Below the pieces are notes generated by a model. It was given only the letters and a program-made list of their open reading frames with translations, was not told the origin of the DNA and made no database searches. Below are positions 9,628-16,813 of a DNA stretch of 45,671 nt, piece after piece. Every line of letters starts with the position of its first letter. Within the stretch, counting starts at the first letter, position 1. Where the stretch lies: positions 1 to 45,671 of the forward strand of contig CAZKEM010000088.1 of the NCBI GenBank assembly GCA_964551835.1, given 5' to 3'. A program made the translations under genes and the position numbers. This DNA is from JAHDCC01 sp964551835. Lineage in GTDB: Bacteria > Actinomycetota > Acidimicrobiia > Acidimicrobiales > SZUA-35.

Positions 9628-9846
9628 TGGAGTTTCCTTGCGATGTTGCAGATATTGAAGGTGCGGGACTTTCGCTAATCCACGCGAAGCCATCTTCTGA
9701 GATGCCAGCTGTAGATGATACCTGGGCGACGACCACACAACACCTTCGCGGCATTGCGCTTAGACGATATTTTCGGCAGTTACATTACTGTTCGTTACAC
9801 TCCGACACCCTGCCGTGGGTTTCAAGCCCCAGATTCAGGCATCGAG

Positions 9847-10827
9847 CTAGGTCTGATTCTCACCGTTGAAGATGGTGCTGACCGAGGTGTCTTTGAACAC
9901 GGCTTGAATAGCATTGGCCAAAATTTGGGCTACCGAGAGTATTTCTAGCTGCGCGAAATGCTTTTCCGGAGGGATCGGTAGCGAGTTAGTCACGACCACC
10001 TTGTCGATTACCGAGTTCTTGAGGCGGTCGATGGCGGGCCCGGAGAACACTCCATGGGTAGCGACAGCAACGACGCTGCTTGCTCCCTTTTCGCGCAGAA
10101 GTTCCGCAGCCTGACAGATAGTTCCGGCCGTGTCGATCATGTCATCGACCAACACACATTCGCGGCCCTCTACCTCGCCGATGACGTCCTTAGCGACGGT
10201 GCTGTTCATCTGGCCCTTGAGCCGGCGTTTATGCACGATCGCAAGGTCAGCATGTAGGTGTTGGGCATATCGCTCCGCTACCTTTACACGACCAGCATCC
10301 GGAGAAACGATCACCAGGTTAGGGTCTTCGCCTTTTAGATAATCGACCAAAACCGGCATAGCGGTCAAGTGGTCCACGGGACCTTGGAAGAACCCTTGAG
10401 CCTGACCGCTGTGCAGATCGAGAGAAACCAGCCGAGACGCTCCCGCCGCTTGGAGCATGTCGGCCATAAGGCGAGCGGTAATAGGCTCGCGTCCCTCGGA
10501 CTTACGGTCCTGGCGGGAATACCCATAGAACGGCATAACCGCGGTTATACGCTTGGCCGATGCCCGTTTAGCTGCATCAACCATGATGAGTTGTTCCATT
10601 ATGGCGTCGTTGATTGAACGACCATCGAGTTCACCATGCCCCTGGAGAATAAAGACGTCGGATCCACGAACGGACTCAGAAAACTGACAGTGCAGTTCAC
10701 CGCTAGCGAATTCCCTGATACTAGCTTCGGTCACTGGAACACCCAGGCCAGCTGCCACCTGTGCCGCAAGCTCTTTATGGTTCCGGCCGGTAAATAGGTG
10801 AAGCTTCTTTGTCGTTACGACTTCCAT
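9847..10827 (-). CDS. prs: Ribose-phosphate pyrophosphokinase
   Basis: 326 aa. It makes PRPP from ribose-5-phosphate and ATP for nucleotide, His and Trp synthesis. Family motifs are present: FASGELHCQ, PFYGYSRQDRK, the flexible-loop residues near VHKRR, and the PRPP loop VDDMIDTAGT. Two adjacent ATGs exist (10830 and 10827). GGAG lies four bases before the second, so I start there. In many actinobacteria glmU lies directly upstream; here a terminator and tRNA-Gln lie there instead. The 219 bp before rplY suggests rplY has its own promoter. Confidence 0.96.
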   Translation of the reverse strand: MEVVTTKKLHLFTGRNHKELAAQVAAGLGVPVTEASIREFASGELHCQFSESVRGSDVFILQGHGELDGRSINDAIMEQLIMVDAAKRASAKRITAVMPFYGYSRQDRKSEGREPITARLMADMLQAAGASRLVSLDLHSGQAQGFFQGPVDHLTAMPVLVDYLKGEDPNLVIVSPDAGRVKVAERYAQHLHADLAIVHKRRLKGQMNSTVAKDVIGEVEGRECVLVDDMIDTAGTICQAAELLREKGASSVVAVATHGVFSGPAIDRLKNSVIDKVVVTNSLPIPPEKHFAQLEILSVAQILANAIQAVFKDTSVSTIFNGENQT

Positions 10828-11008
10828 CATTCTCCTGCGAGACTCGAAAAGGAAAGCACGCCTAGACGCCCTTTCATACAAGCACCTGGTCAAGGATTAG
10901 CGTCCAGTTGCCAGCAATTTTTTAGCATAGTCAGCTTGGCTGATTTCTGGGCGCGCTCCTCAGAAGCGTCCATTTTGTCACGGGAGGACAATCGATTCAA
11001 CGTCGGAC

Positions 11009-11052
11009 AAAAAACCGGTAAGGGTTGGCGACGAGAAGTCGCCAACCCTTAC
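11009..11052 (-). terminator. Rho-independent terminator of tRNA-Gln
   Basis: A perfect 15-bp stem (GTAAGGGTTGGCGAC at 11018-11032 with its complement at 11038-11052) and a 5-nt loop are followed on the minus strand by TTTTTT (11009-11014). It lies 85 bp after the tRNA gene and before prs, and is the strongest terminator in the window. Confidence 0.9.
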
Positions 11053-11137
11053 AGCATCGGGGAGACAACTATCTATCGGACCCGCTAATCGATTTGTTAC
11101 GACTTCGGACAAAAATTTGTCGGTAGCGCATTCAAAG

Positions 11138-11210
11138 CTCGCGGGGCAGGGCTTGAACCTGCGACCCCCAGATTCAAAGTCTGGTGTTCTACCAACTGAA
11201 CTACCCGCGA
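11138..11210 (-). tRNA. tRNA-Gln (anticodon TTG)
   Basis: 73 nt fold into a full cloverleaf: acceptor TCGCGGG/CCCGCGA, D stem GTTC/GAAC, anticodon stem CCAGA/TCTGG with loop CTTTGAA (anticodon TTG, reading CAA), and T arm GCAGG-TTCAAGC-CCTGC. The discriminator base is G and CCA is not encoded. It is followed by a strong terminator, so it is its own transcription unit. Confidence 0.97.
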
Positions 11211-11230
11211 AGGTGTAGGTAACAATAGCC

Positions 11231-11236
11231 ATAATA
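11231..11236 (-). promoter_or_regulatory. Possible -10 element for tRNA-Gln
   Basis: The minus strand reads TATTAT here, 20 bases before the tRNA 5' end, as a -10 box would. No good -35 hexamer is visible 16-18 bp upstream. Confidence 0.35.
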
Positions 11237-11406
11237 CTACTCGGAACACTCCGCCCACGCTGACTTTAATCTGATTGCATTTCGATATTTGCACCTCGTT
11301 GTGCAACCAATTCAGACCACTGCTGGTATGAGTTGATTGACAAGTCTGTATCGGACTGACGCGCAACTGTGCAGTCAGCTGTCACAGAAGCTAGGGTCAA
11401 CCCTCA

Positions 11407-11511
11407 ATGGGATCCTTGATCAAGAAGCGCCGTAAGCGCATGCGTAAAAAGAAACACCGTAAGCTTCTAAAGCGTACGAGAATTCAACGTCGTAACAAAA
11501 AGAAGAAATAG
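11407..11511 (+). CDS. Small ribosomal protein bS22 (AURKAIP1/COX24-domain)
   Basis: 34 codons: MGSLIKKRRKRMRKKKHRKL, then LKRTRIQRRNKKKK. This is almost entirely Lys/Arg and matches the mycobacterial 30S protein bS22, a family also annotated as AURKAIP1/COX24-domain protein. The start GSxIKKRRKRM and the KKKHRKLLKRTR core are diagnostic. It lies alone on the plus strand between tRNA-Gln and ispE. No clear Shine-Dalgarno is present. Genes this small are often missed. Confidence 0.93.
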   Translation: MGSLIKKRRKRMRKKKHRKLLKRTRIQRRNKKKK

Positions 11512-11516
11512 CGCTA

Positions 11517-11553
11517 AGGGTTTCAGCTCTGTCTAACAACAGGCCCAAACCCT
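11517..11553 (+). terminator. Probable terminator after bS22
   Basis: AGGGTTT (11517-11523) pairs with AAACCCT (11547-11553), with a smaller CTGT/ACAG stem inside. A pyrimidine-rich tail follows. It begins 6 bases after the bS22 stop. Confidence 0.5.
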
Positions 11554-11587
11554 CTTGCCTTCTTCTTTGTGTTGCTGGATTCTCCCG

Positions 11588-12334
11588 TTAACGCTGGCGG
11601 TCGACGCTTCGAACAACTATCCGACCTTCACCGGGAAAACTCCCGTACACAAACCATGTCGAGCCGCTCCCAGCGAGATGGGGTTGCTGCCCGGTACTTC
11701 TGGCCAGATCGTCTCGGACCTCGGCCAGTTCAGGTCGAACTGTTAAGGCGGCTTGTTCGAGATCGTTACGGTTAGGACCGGCAGGTCCACCGAGTTCATC
11801 CCACATTTGATAAACAGCAGGCGTCGGGCAATCGACCGGTGGAGTGACGAGCGTCAACGTCAGATCCTTGAATCGGAGAATTTCAAGTTGTTCGCCAATA
11901 CCAGTCACCCTGGCACGGCCACCCCGGACACAGAATGGTACGTCCGCGCCTAACTCGGCGGATGCGGCCGGGTCAGGGTGGTTTGCCCACCGAAGAACAG
12001 CACCCGCATCGGCTGAACCGCCCCCTAAACCCGCCTTGGTCGGAATGCGCTTTGTCAGTTCGACGTGAGCTTGACGACCAACGAACTCGAGGGCGCGATT
12101 CACTAGGTTATCGGGGCTGTCGACAACATCGGGGCCCGCCCCAACTACGGTCAGGCCCTGTCCACCTTCGGTTATGGCCAGCGTGTCGAACAGGTCGACG
12201 GTGACCATCTCGGCGTCGATCGTGTGAAGGCCGTTTTTTTGCACGCCCGTGATCCGCAGAGAAAGCGTGACTTTAGCTGGCGCCTCAACAATCGTTGGCG
12301 TTCCGTTTTCTCGGCTGGGATCAAGGGAGTTCAT
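11588..12334 (-). CDS. ispE: 4-diphosphocytidyl-2-C-methyl-D-erythritol kinase IspE
   Basis: 248 aa GHMP kinase of the MEP isoprenoid pathway, which phosphorylates CDP-ME. Visible are EAPAKVTLSL with the substrate-binding Lys, the ATP loop PTKAGLGGGSADAG, the LGADVPFC segment with the catalytic Asp, and the C-terminal LAGSGSTWF. ATG 12334 overlaps the rsmA stop as ATGA. A longer in-frame extension into rsmA is a shadow. It is some 40-50 residues shorter than typical IspE, mostly in the middle and C-terminal part. It is co-transcribed with rsmA, the usual actinobacterial pair. Confidence 0.94.
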   Translation of the reverse strand: MNSLDPSRENGTPTIVEAPAKVTLSLRITGVQKNGLHTIDAEMVTVDLFDTLAITEGGQGLTVVGAGPDVVDSPDNLVNRALEFVGRQAHVELTKRIPTKAGLGGGSADAGAVLRWANHPDPAASAELGADVPFCVRGGRARVTGIGEQLEILRFKDLTLTLVTPPVDCPTPAVYQMWDELGGPAGPNRNDLEQAALTVRPELAEVRDDLARSTGQQPHLAGSGSTWFVYGSFPGEGRIVVRSVDRQR

Positions 12335-13179
12335 TGGTGATCGGCCGGATTGGTTGTGAGCCGTGCGAGACTCACCCATTGCTCTAGGCCAAGCTGTTCG
12401 GCGCGCAGCGTCGGTTCCACCCCGACGGATTCTAGTTGGTCTGTGGTCAGCATTGAGGACAGCGACCGTCGAATCATTTTTCGACGTTGACCAAAGCCAG
12501 CCTTCACTACTTTCTGAAGGTCCCTGAAGCTGCAGTCTGGTTGTGGACCTGCACGGCGGACAAGCTCGACCAGAACCGATTCCACTTTTGGCTTCGGGTA
12601 GAAAAGTTCGGCTTTTACCGAACCAACTATTCGGCCTTTCACCCAATAGCTAGCTAACACCGACGGGATCCCGAATGTTTTCGAACCTGGTTCGGCGACA
12701 AGCCGCTCACCTGCCTCGCGTTGCACCATCACCAAGAATTTTGTGAATTCGGGACGGTCGGCCAAAAAGTCGAGGATCAGCGGGGTTGCAATGTTATATG
12801 GCAAGTTGGCCACGACCGACCACGACTGTTCGCCAAGAATAGCGCCCCAATCGACTTCTCTCGCGTCGACCGCATGCAGCGTGAACCGTTCCGCATACGA
12901 ACTCTGTTGAACTGTCTCCTGGAGGGCTGGCAGCAGGTATTTATCGATCTCGACAGCGTGAACGGTCGCTCCCGCATCGAGCAGACCAACCGTCAAGGAC
13001 CCGAGGCCAGGCCCTATCTCGATTACATGGTCCCCTTCAGACACACCTGCGAGACGAACTATTTTGTCGACCATTTGGCCATCGCAAAGAAAGTTCTGAC
13101 CAAGGGCGCGGCTCGGAGCAAGCTCATGGTGGTCTAACAACCGGTGGATCTTCGTCCTTGTGAGCCGGTTAGACCCCAA
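12331..13179 (-). CDS. rsmA: 16S rRNA (adenine1518/1519-N6)-dimethyltransferase
   Basis: 282 aa KsgA family. It dimethylates two adenines near the 3' end of 16S rRNA. Motifs: RALGQNFL (about 24-31), the SAM-binding EIGPGLGSLT, and the catalytic ANLPYN. The C-terminal domain includes GFGQRRKMIRRSL. No ATG or GTG fits, so the best start is TTG 13179, which overlaps tatD by 11 bases; there is no strong Shine-Dalgarno. In M. tuberculosis rpfB lies between tatD and rsmA; it is missing here. Confidence 0.95.
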   Translation of the reverse strand: MGSNRLTRTKIHRLLDHHELAPSRALGQNFLCDGQMVDKIVRLAGVSEGDHVIEIGPGLGSLTVGLLDAGATVHAVEIDKYLLPALQETVQQSSYAERFTLHAVDAREVDWGAILGEQSWSVVANLPYNIATPLILDFLADRPEFTKFLVMVQREAGERLVAEPGSKTFGIPSVLASYWVKGRIVGSVKAELFYPKPKVESVLVELVRRAGPQPDCSFRDLQKVVKAGFGQRRKMIRRSLSSMLTTDQLESVGVEPTLRAEQLGLEQWVSLARLTTNPADHQ

Positions 13180-13936
13180 TGGTTACACCGGGGTCGATGT
13201 TGTAGAGAGTATGAGCGTTCGATGTGGTCTGGGCTGCGAGTTCGTCAGCACTTATACCAATATGGTCCGCTAAGAATTGGCCCACTACGCTGACTAGGGC
13301 CGGCTTGTTGGCTTTACCTCGGAATGGAACCGGGGCGAGGAACGGCGAGTCGGTTTCGACCAATACCCGGTCAAGTGGCGCTACTTTGGCTGCAGCCTGC
13401 AATTCGCTCGCCGAGGGGAACGTCACGATCCCGCTGAACGACAGATATATGTCTCGGTCGGCGGCCGCTTTAACCTCGGCCGGAGAGCCGGTAAAGCAGT
13501 GGAATACGGTGCGTTGAGGAACGCCACATTCATCTAAGACGTTGAAGGTATCTTCCCAGGCGTCGCGACTGTGAATTACCAATGCCAAGTCATGTTTGTG
13601 GGCCAATCCAATTTGTTGGGCAAACACGTCCATCTGGGCTTCCCGAGGTGAATGTTCATAGAAATAGTCAAGTCCACACTCCCCGACCGCAACGACGTTG
13701 TCGTTGTTGAGCAACAACTCTAGCCCTTCTATTCCACCGGCTGCTTCGTGTGGATGGACTCCAGCGGTCGCCCACACATTGTCGAAGTCAGAAGCTATCT
13801 CGATTGCCTCGATCGAATCAGCAACACTACAACCGACTGTGAGTAGCCGAGTGACGCCTTCGGAAACAGCGAATGAAACGACTTCTGAGGGATCGTCCTC
13901 GATCGTCGTCAGGTGGCAGTGATTGTCGAACCACAT
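13169..13936 (-). CDS. tatD: TatD-family metal-dependent DNase
   Basis: 255 aa TIM-barrel hydrolase. Metal-binding residues appear in DNHCHL (4-9), GECGLDY, VIHSRDA, VFHCFTG and VETDSPFL, in family order. TatD proteins have 3'-5' exonuclease activity on DNA. ATG 13936 has AAGGAG five bases before it, inside the last codons of metG, so the two are translationally coupled. Confidence 0.95.
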   Translation of the reverse strand: MWFDNHCHLTTIEDDPSEVVSFAVSEGVTRLLTVGCSVADSIEAIEIASDFDNVWATAGVHPHEAAGGIEGLELLLNNDNVVAVGECGLDYFYEHSPREAQMDVFAQQIGLAHKHDLALVIHSRDAWEDTFNVLDECGVPQRTVFHCFTGSPAEVKAAADRDIYLSFSGIVTFPSASELQAAAKVAPLDRVLVETDSPFLAPVPFRGKANKPALVSVVGQFLADHIGISADELAAQTTSNAHTLYNIDPGVTIGV

Positions 13937-13938
13937 CT

Positions 13939-15447
13939 CTACTCCTTAGGTTTCAGTCGCGGAAACAGCGGATCACCCTTGCGAACATCCAGGCCTGCCG
14001 GATAGCCGCCCCATCCTGCGGCTTCCGGAATCCGTTGGTCCTCCACATTGCCGTCGAGGCCAATCGCCGACCAGATCTTCTGGCTTGAACTGGTCAGGGC
14101 CGGACTGGAGAGGATGGCTGCGATTCTCAAGACTTCCAACGCATCACCCATCACTCGATGGACTTCAACGCTGCCCTCATCGGACTTCCATGGTTCATGC
14201 TGTTCCAAATATGCGTTGGTTTGTCTGACGAGGCGCCACGTCGCTTCAAGAGCTACCGATGGTGTGACGTTACCCCACGCTTCGGCCGTCGCCGTATAGG
14301 ATTCGGCGGCGACCGCCGCTAAGGGGCTATCAGGGTTCGCGGCCGTACCTTTTCCGCCACATTTCTTGTGAACGACGGTGGCGACGCGGGAAAGGAGATT
14401 GCCTAGCGTATTTGCTAGGTCGGTGTTGTAACGAGAGATCATACCTTCGTAACTGAAATCGCTATCGGGTCCGAATGAGACGTCGCGCAACAAATGGTAG
14501 CGCAGACCATCCACTCCGAACTCTTCGGTCAGGTCAGCTGGGGCAATCTGCGTTAGACCTGTTTTAGACAGCTTCTTGCCACCGAGTAAAAGGAACCCAT
14601 GAACGTGAACGTTTTTTGGTGGCTCAAGACCAGCGGCAATCAGCATTGCGGGCCAGTAGACACAATGAAACCTGAGGATGTCTTTGCCGATAATGTGGTG
14701 AGAGGCGGGCCACCATTTGTCCGACTGGTCATCATCGGAGCCATAACCAACGGCGGTTAGGTAGTTGATGAGAGCGTCGTACCACACATAGAACACGTGA
14801 CCTTCATCCCAAGGAACGTCAACTCCCCAGTCAATCGAGGTCCTGCTGATCGATACATCTTCGAGCCCAGTATCGAGAATCCCTAGAGCTTCACTACGCT
14901 TGCCCTCCGGAATGACGCTTTTACCGTCGAGCCAAGCTCGCAAAGGATCTTCCAACTTTGACAACGCGAAGAAGTAGTTCTCTTCTTCGAGCCACTCGAC
15001 GGCACGTTCGTGGGTTGGGCATTTACCGTCGACGAGGTCGTCTTCGTTGTAATACGCCTCGCAACCAACGCAGTAATAGCCAGCGTATGAGTCTTTGTAA
15101 ATGTAGCCGTTGTCTTTGATCTGGGTGAGGAGTTTTTGGGTCGCGACATGATGCCGCGATTCGGTGGTCCTAATGAACTGGTCGTAAGCGACGTCAAGGT
15201 CAGCCCACGTGTCGCGGAACCGTTGACTGGTATTGTCTGCCTGCTCTTGAGGACTTACCCCGTTTGATTCAGCAGCTCGCTGGATCTTCAATCCGTGCTC
15301 GTCGGTGCCGGTAAGAAACATCGTCTCATCACCTAGCAGCCGGTGCCAGCGAGCAACCGCATCGGCGGTGATGGTCGTATATGCGTGGCCAATATGTGGC
15401 ACGTCGTTTACATAGTAGATCGGAGTTGTTATGTAGAAGGTTCCCAC
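13939..15447 (-). CDS. metG: Methionyl-tRNA synthetase
   Basis: 502 aa class I synthetase that charges tRNA-Met. The HIGH motif appears as HIGHAY near residue 17. A zinc-knuckle segment with CVGC and CPTH lies near 120-145. The KMSKS loop is the variant KLSKT (in GGKKLSKTG). I start at GTG 15447 because AGGA lies about nine bases upstream. The in-frame TTG at 15456 has AGGA directly abutting it. The protein is the short form with no C-terminal tRNA-binding (EMAP) domain. Confidence 0.95.
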   Translation of the reverse strand: MGTFYITTPIYYVNDVPHIGHAYTTITADAVARWHRLLGDETMFLTGTDEHGLKIQRAAESNGVSPQEQADNTSQRFRDTWADLDVAYDQFIRTTESRHHVATQKLLTQIKDNGYIYKDSYAGYYCVGCEAYYNEDDLVDGKCPTHERAVEWLEEENYFFALSKLEDPLRAWLDGKSVIPEGKRSEALGILDTGLEDVSISRTSIDWGVDVPWDEGHVFYVWYDALINYLTAVGYGSDDDQSDKWWPASHHIIGKDILRFHCVYWPAMLIAAGLEPPKNVHVHGFLLLGGKKLSKTGLTQIAPADLTEEFGVDGLRYHLLRDVSFGPDSDFSYEGMISRYNTDLANTLGNLLSRVATVVHKKCGGKGTAANPDSPLAAVAAESYTATAEAWGNVTPSVALEATWRLVRQTNAYLEQHEPWKSDEGSVEVHRVMGDALEVLRIAAILSSPALTSSSQKIWSAIGLDGNVEDQRIPEAAGWGGYPAGLDVRKGDPLFPRLKPKE

Positions 15448-15489
15448 AAAGGCCAATCCTACCGAACAGCCACCGAAGACGTTCGGAGG

Positions 15490-16692
15490 TTACGCGCTCT
15501 TTAACACACCGATCGTTTGAGATTCCGCGGTTGCCGACTCCGGATCGCCAGGGTTGGACAGTTTTTGTTCTCCATCGTCATCGCGAAAGTCTTCCAATTT
15601 CTGCAACTGGCGTTCAAACTCTCGGGTACGGGGGCCTGCCAAATCGTCGTACGCTTTCTGCGCTGATTCGAGGCCTCGTTTCATCTTGCCCATTGGGTCA
15701 CTCCAACGCTGCCATTGCATTCTCAGTCCGGTCAAAGCGTTGAGGATTTCGTTACTTTGACGTTCCACCAAGAAATTGTCGACCGCCTGGCGAATCACCG
15801 CTAACACTGCGAACAAAGAAGTTGGCGAGCAAAGGACAACTTTTTGACGAAGCGCAAGATCAACTAATTCTGGATCGTGCTCGTGTAGAAACCCGTAGAC
15901 ACTCTCGTTCGGGACGAACAACAACATATAGTCGAGCGTCGTTTCGGGGTCGATATAGTTTCGAGTCGAAAGATCCTTAACCCGTTGCCTCACATCTCGA
16001 CGAAATGTCTTGGCGAAACCTTCTCGTTCTTGACTTGTCTCAGCTTCGAGCCAGCGTAGGTAGTTGTCGATCGGGAATTTGACATCCATGTGGACCAGGT
16101 GGCCGTTCGGCAAGTCAAACGTGTAATCGGGGATACCCCCGCCAGCGGCCTTCGTTTGCTTCCGATAATTTATGTCTTCCACAAATCCGGCGGCTCGAAG
16201 AACATCTTCGGCCATTCGTTCGCCCCACTGGCCCCGAGACTTCGGTGAAGCGAGAGCCTGTTGCAACGACCTCGTCGTGTCGTTCAATGCAGCCGTTATC
16301 TGAGATGTCTGGACCAAACGCTCCTGGAGCTGACCAGACTGCACGGCCCGGTCTTTTTGTAAGCCGGTGACCAGGTCACCGACTCGCCGTAGTTCACCCT
16401 GAACATCGTCGACCTGGCTCGCTAAGGAGTCGCGTTCGCGATCGATCACTTGTTTACCAACCGCCAGCTGGTCACCGAGTTTGTGGGACGCTACATTCAA
16501 CACAGTGTCGATATTGGACTGCATCATTTCTGACCGCTCAGACCTAAGCAACTCGACTGCGTCACTCAGGGTGGACGCTACTTCACTGTTGTGGGCGTCA
16601 ACAGATTGTTGGCTCCGTCGGGCGACGAACCAACCTAGAAACAACCCAACAAGCAGCACAAGAACGGCAGGTATTAACTCGGCAAACATCAT
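15490..16692 (-). CDS. rmuC: RmuC-like DNA recombination protein
   Basis: 400 aa from ATG 16692. One N-terminal membrane helix (about residues 5-23), then a coiled coil to about 150, then the RmuC nuclease-like core with GQWGERMAEDVLRAAGF, PDYTFDLP and MDVKFPIDNYLRW. The last Asp and Lys are the predicted active-site pair of the PD-(D/E)XK-like fold. RmuC limits rearrangements at inverted repeats in E. coli. A further upstream start at 16770 adds residues that do not look conserved. It lies 42 bp upstream of metG. Confidence 0.92.
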   Translation of the reverse strand: MMFAELIPAVLVLLVGLFLGWFVARRSQQSVDAHNSEVASTLSDAVELLRSERSEMMQSNIDTVLNVASHKLGDQLAVGKQVIDRERDSLASQVDDVQGELRRVGDLVTGLQKDRAVQSGQLQERLVQTSQITAALNDTTRSLQQALASPKSRGQWGERMAEDVLRAAGFVEDINYRKQTKAAGGGIPDYTFDLPNGHLVHMDVKFPIDNYLRWLEAETSQEREGFAKTFRRDVRQRVKDLSTRNYIDPETTLDYMLLFVPNESVYGFLHEHDPELVDLALRQKVVLCSPTSLFAVLAVIRQAVDNFLVERQSNEILNALTGLRMQWQRWSDPMGKMKRGLESAQKAYDDLAGPRTREFERQLQKLEDFRDDDGEQKLSNPGDPESATAESQTIGVLKSA

Positions 16693-16748
16693 AGCCTGAC
16701 CATAATTGGGGCCTGTGACATTTAGGCGATCAGCTGTGGATAATACAA

Positions 16749-16784
16749 AAGAAGGTCCCTCTGCTTTCACAAAGGGACCTTCTT
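16749..16784 (-). terminator. Terminator of the DUF937/BON/OmpA gene
   Basis: A 12-bp perfect stem (AAGAAGGTCCCT / AGGGACCTTCTT) with a 12-nt loop lies 30 bp after the stop. On the minus strand a T-rich run (TTCTTTTGTATT) covers its distal edge. Confidence 0.8.
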
Positions 16785-16813
16785 CGGTGATCTATCAAAC
16801 TTGGAAGTTCGAC

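Noticed and set aside
9628..9738. A 37-codon N-terminal extension of rplY
   Set aside because: The Shine-Dalgarno AAGGAA sits at ATG 9627, and L25 proteins begin at that point.
12335..12646. A 104-codon extension of ispE into rsmA
   Set aside because: It overlaps rsmA in another frame. The ATGA junction at 12331-12334 marks the true start.
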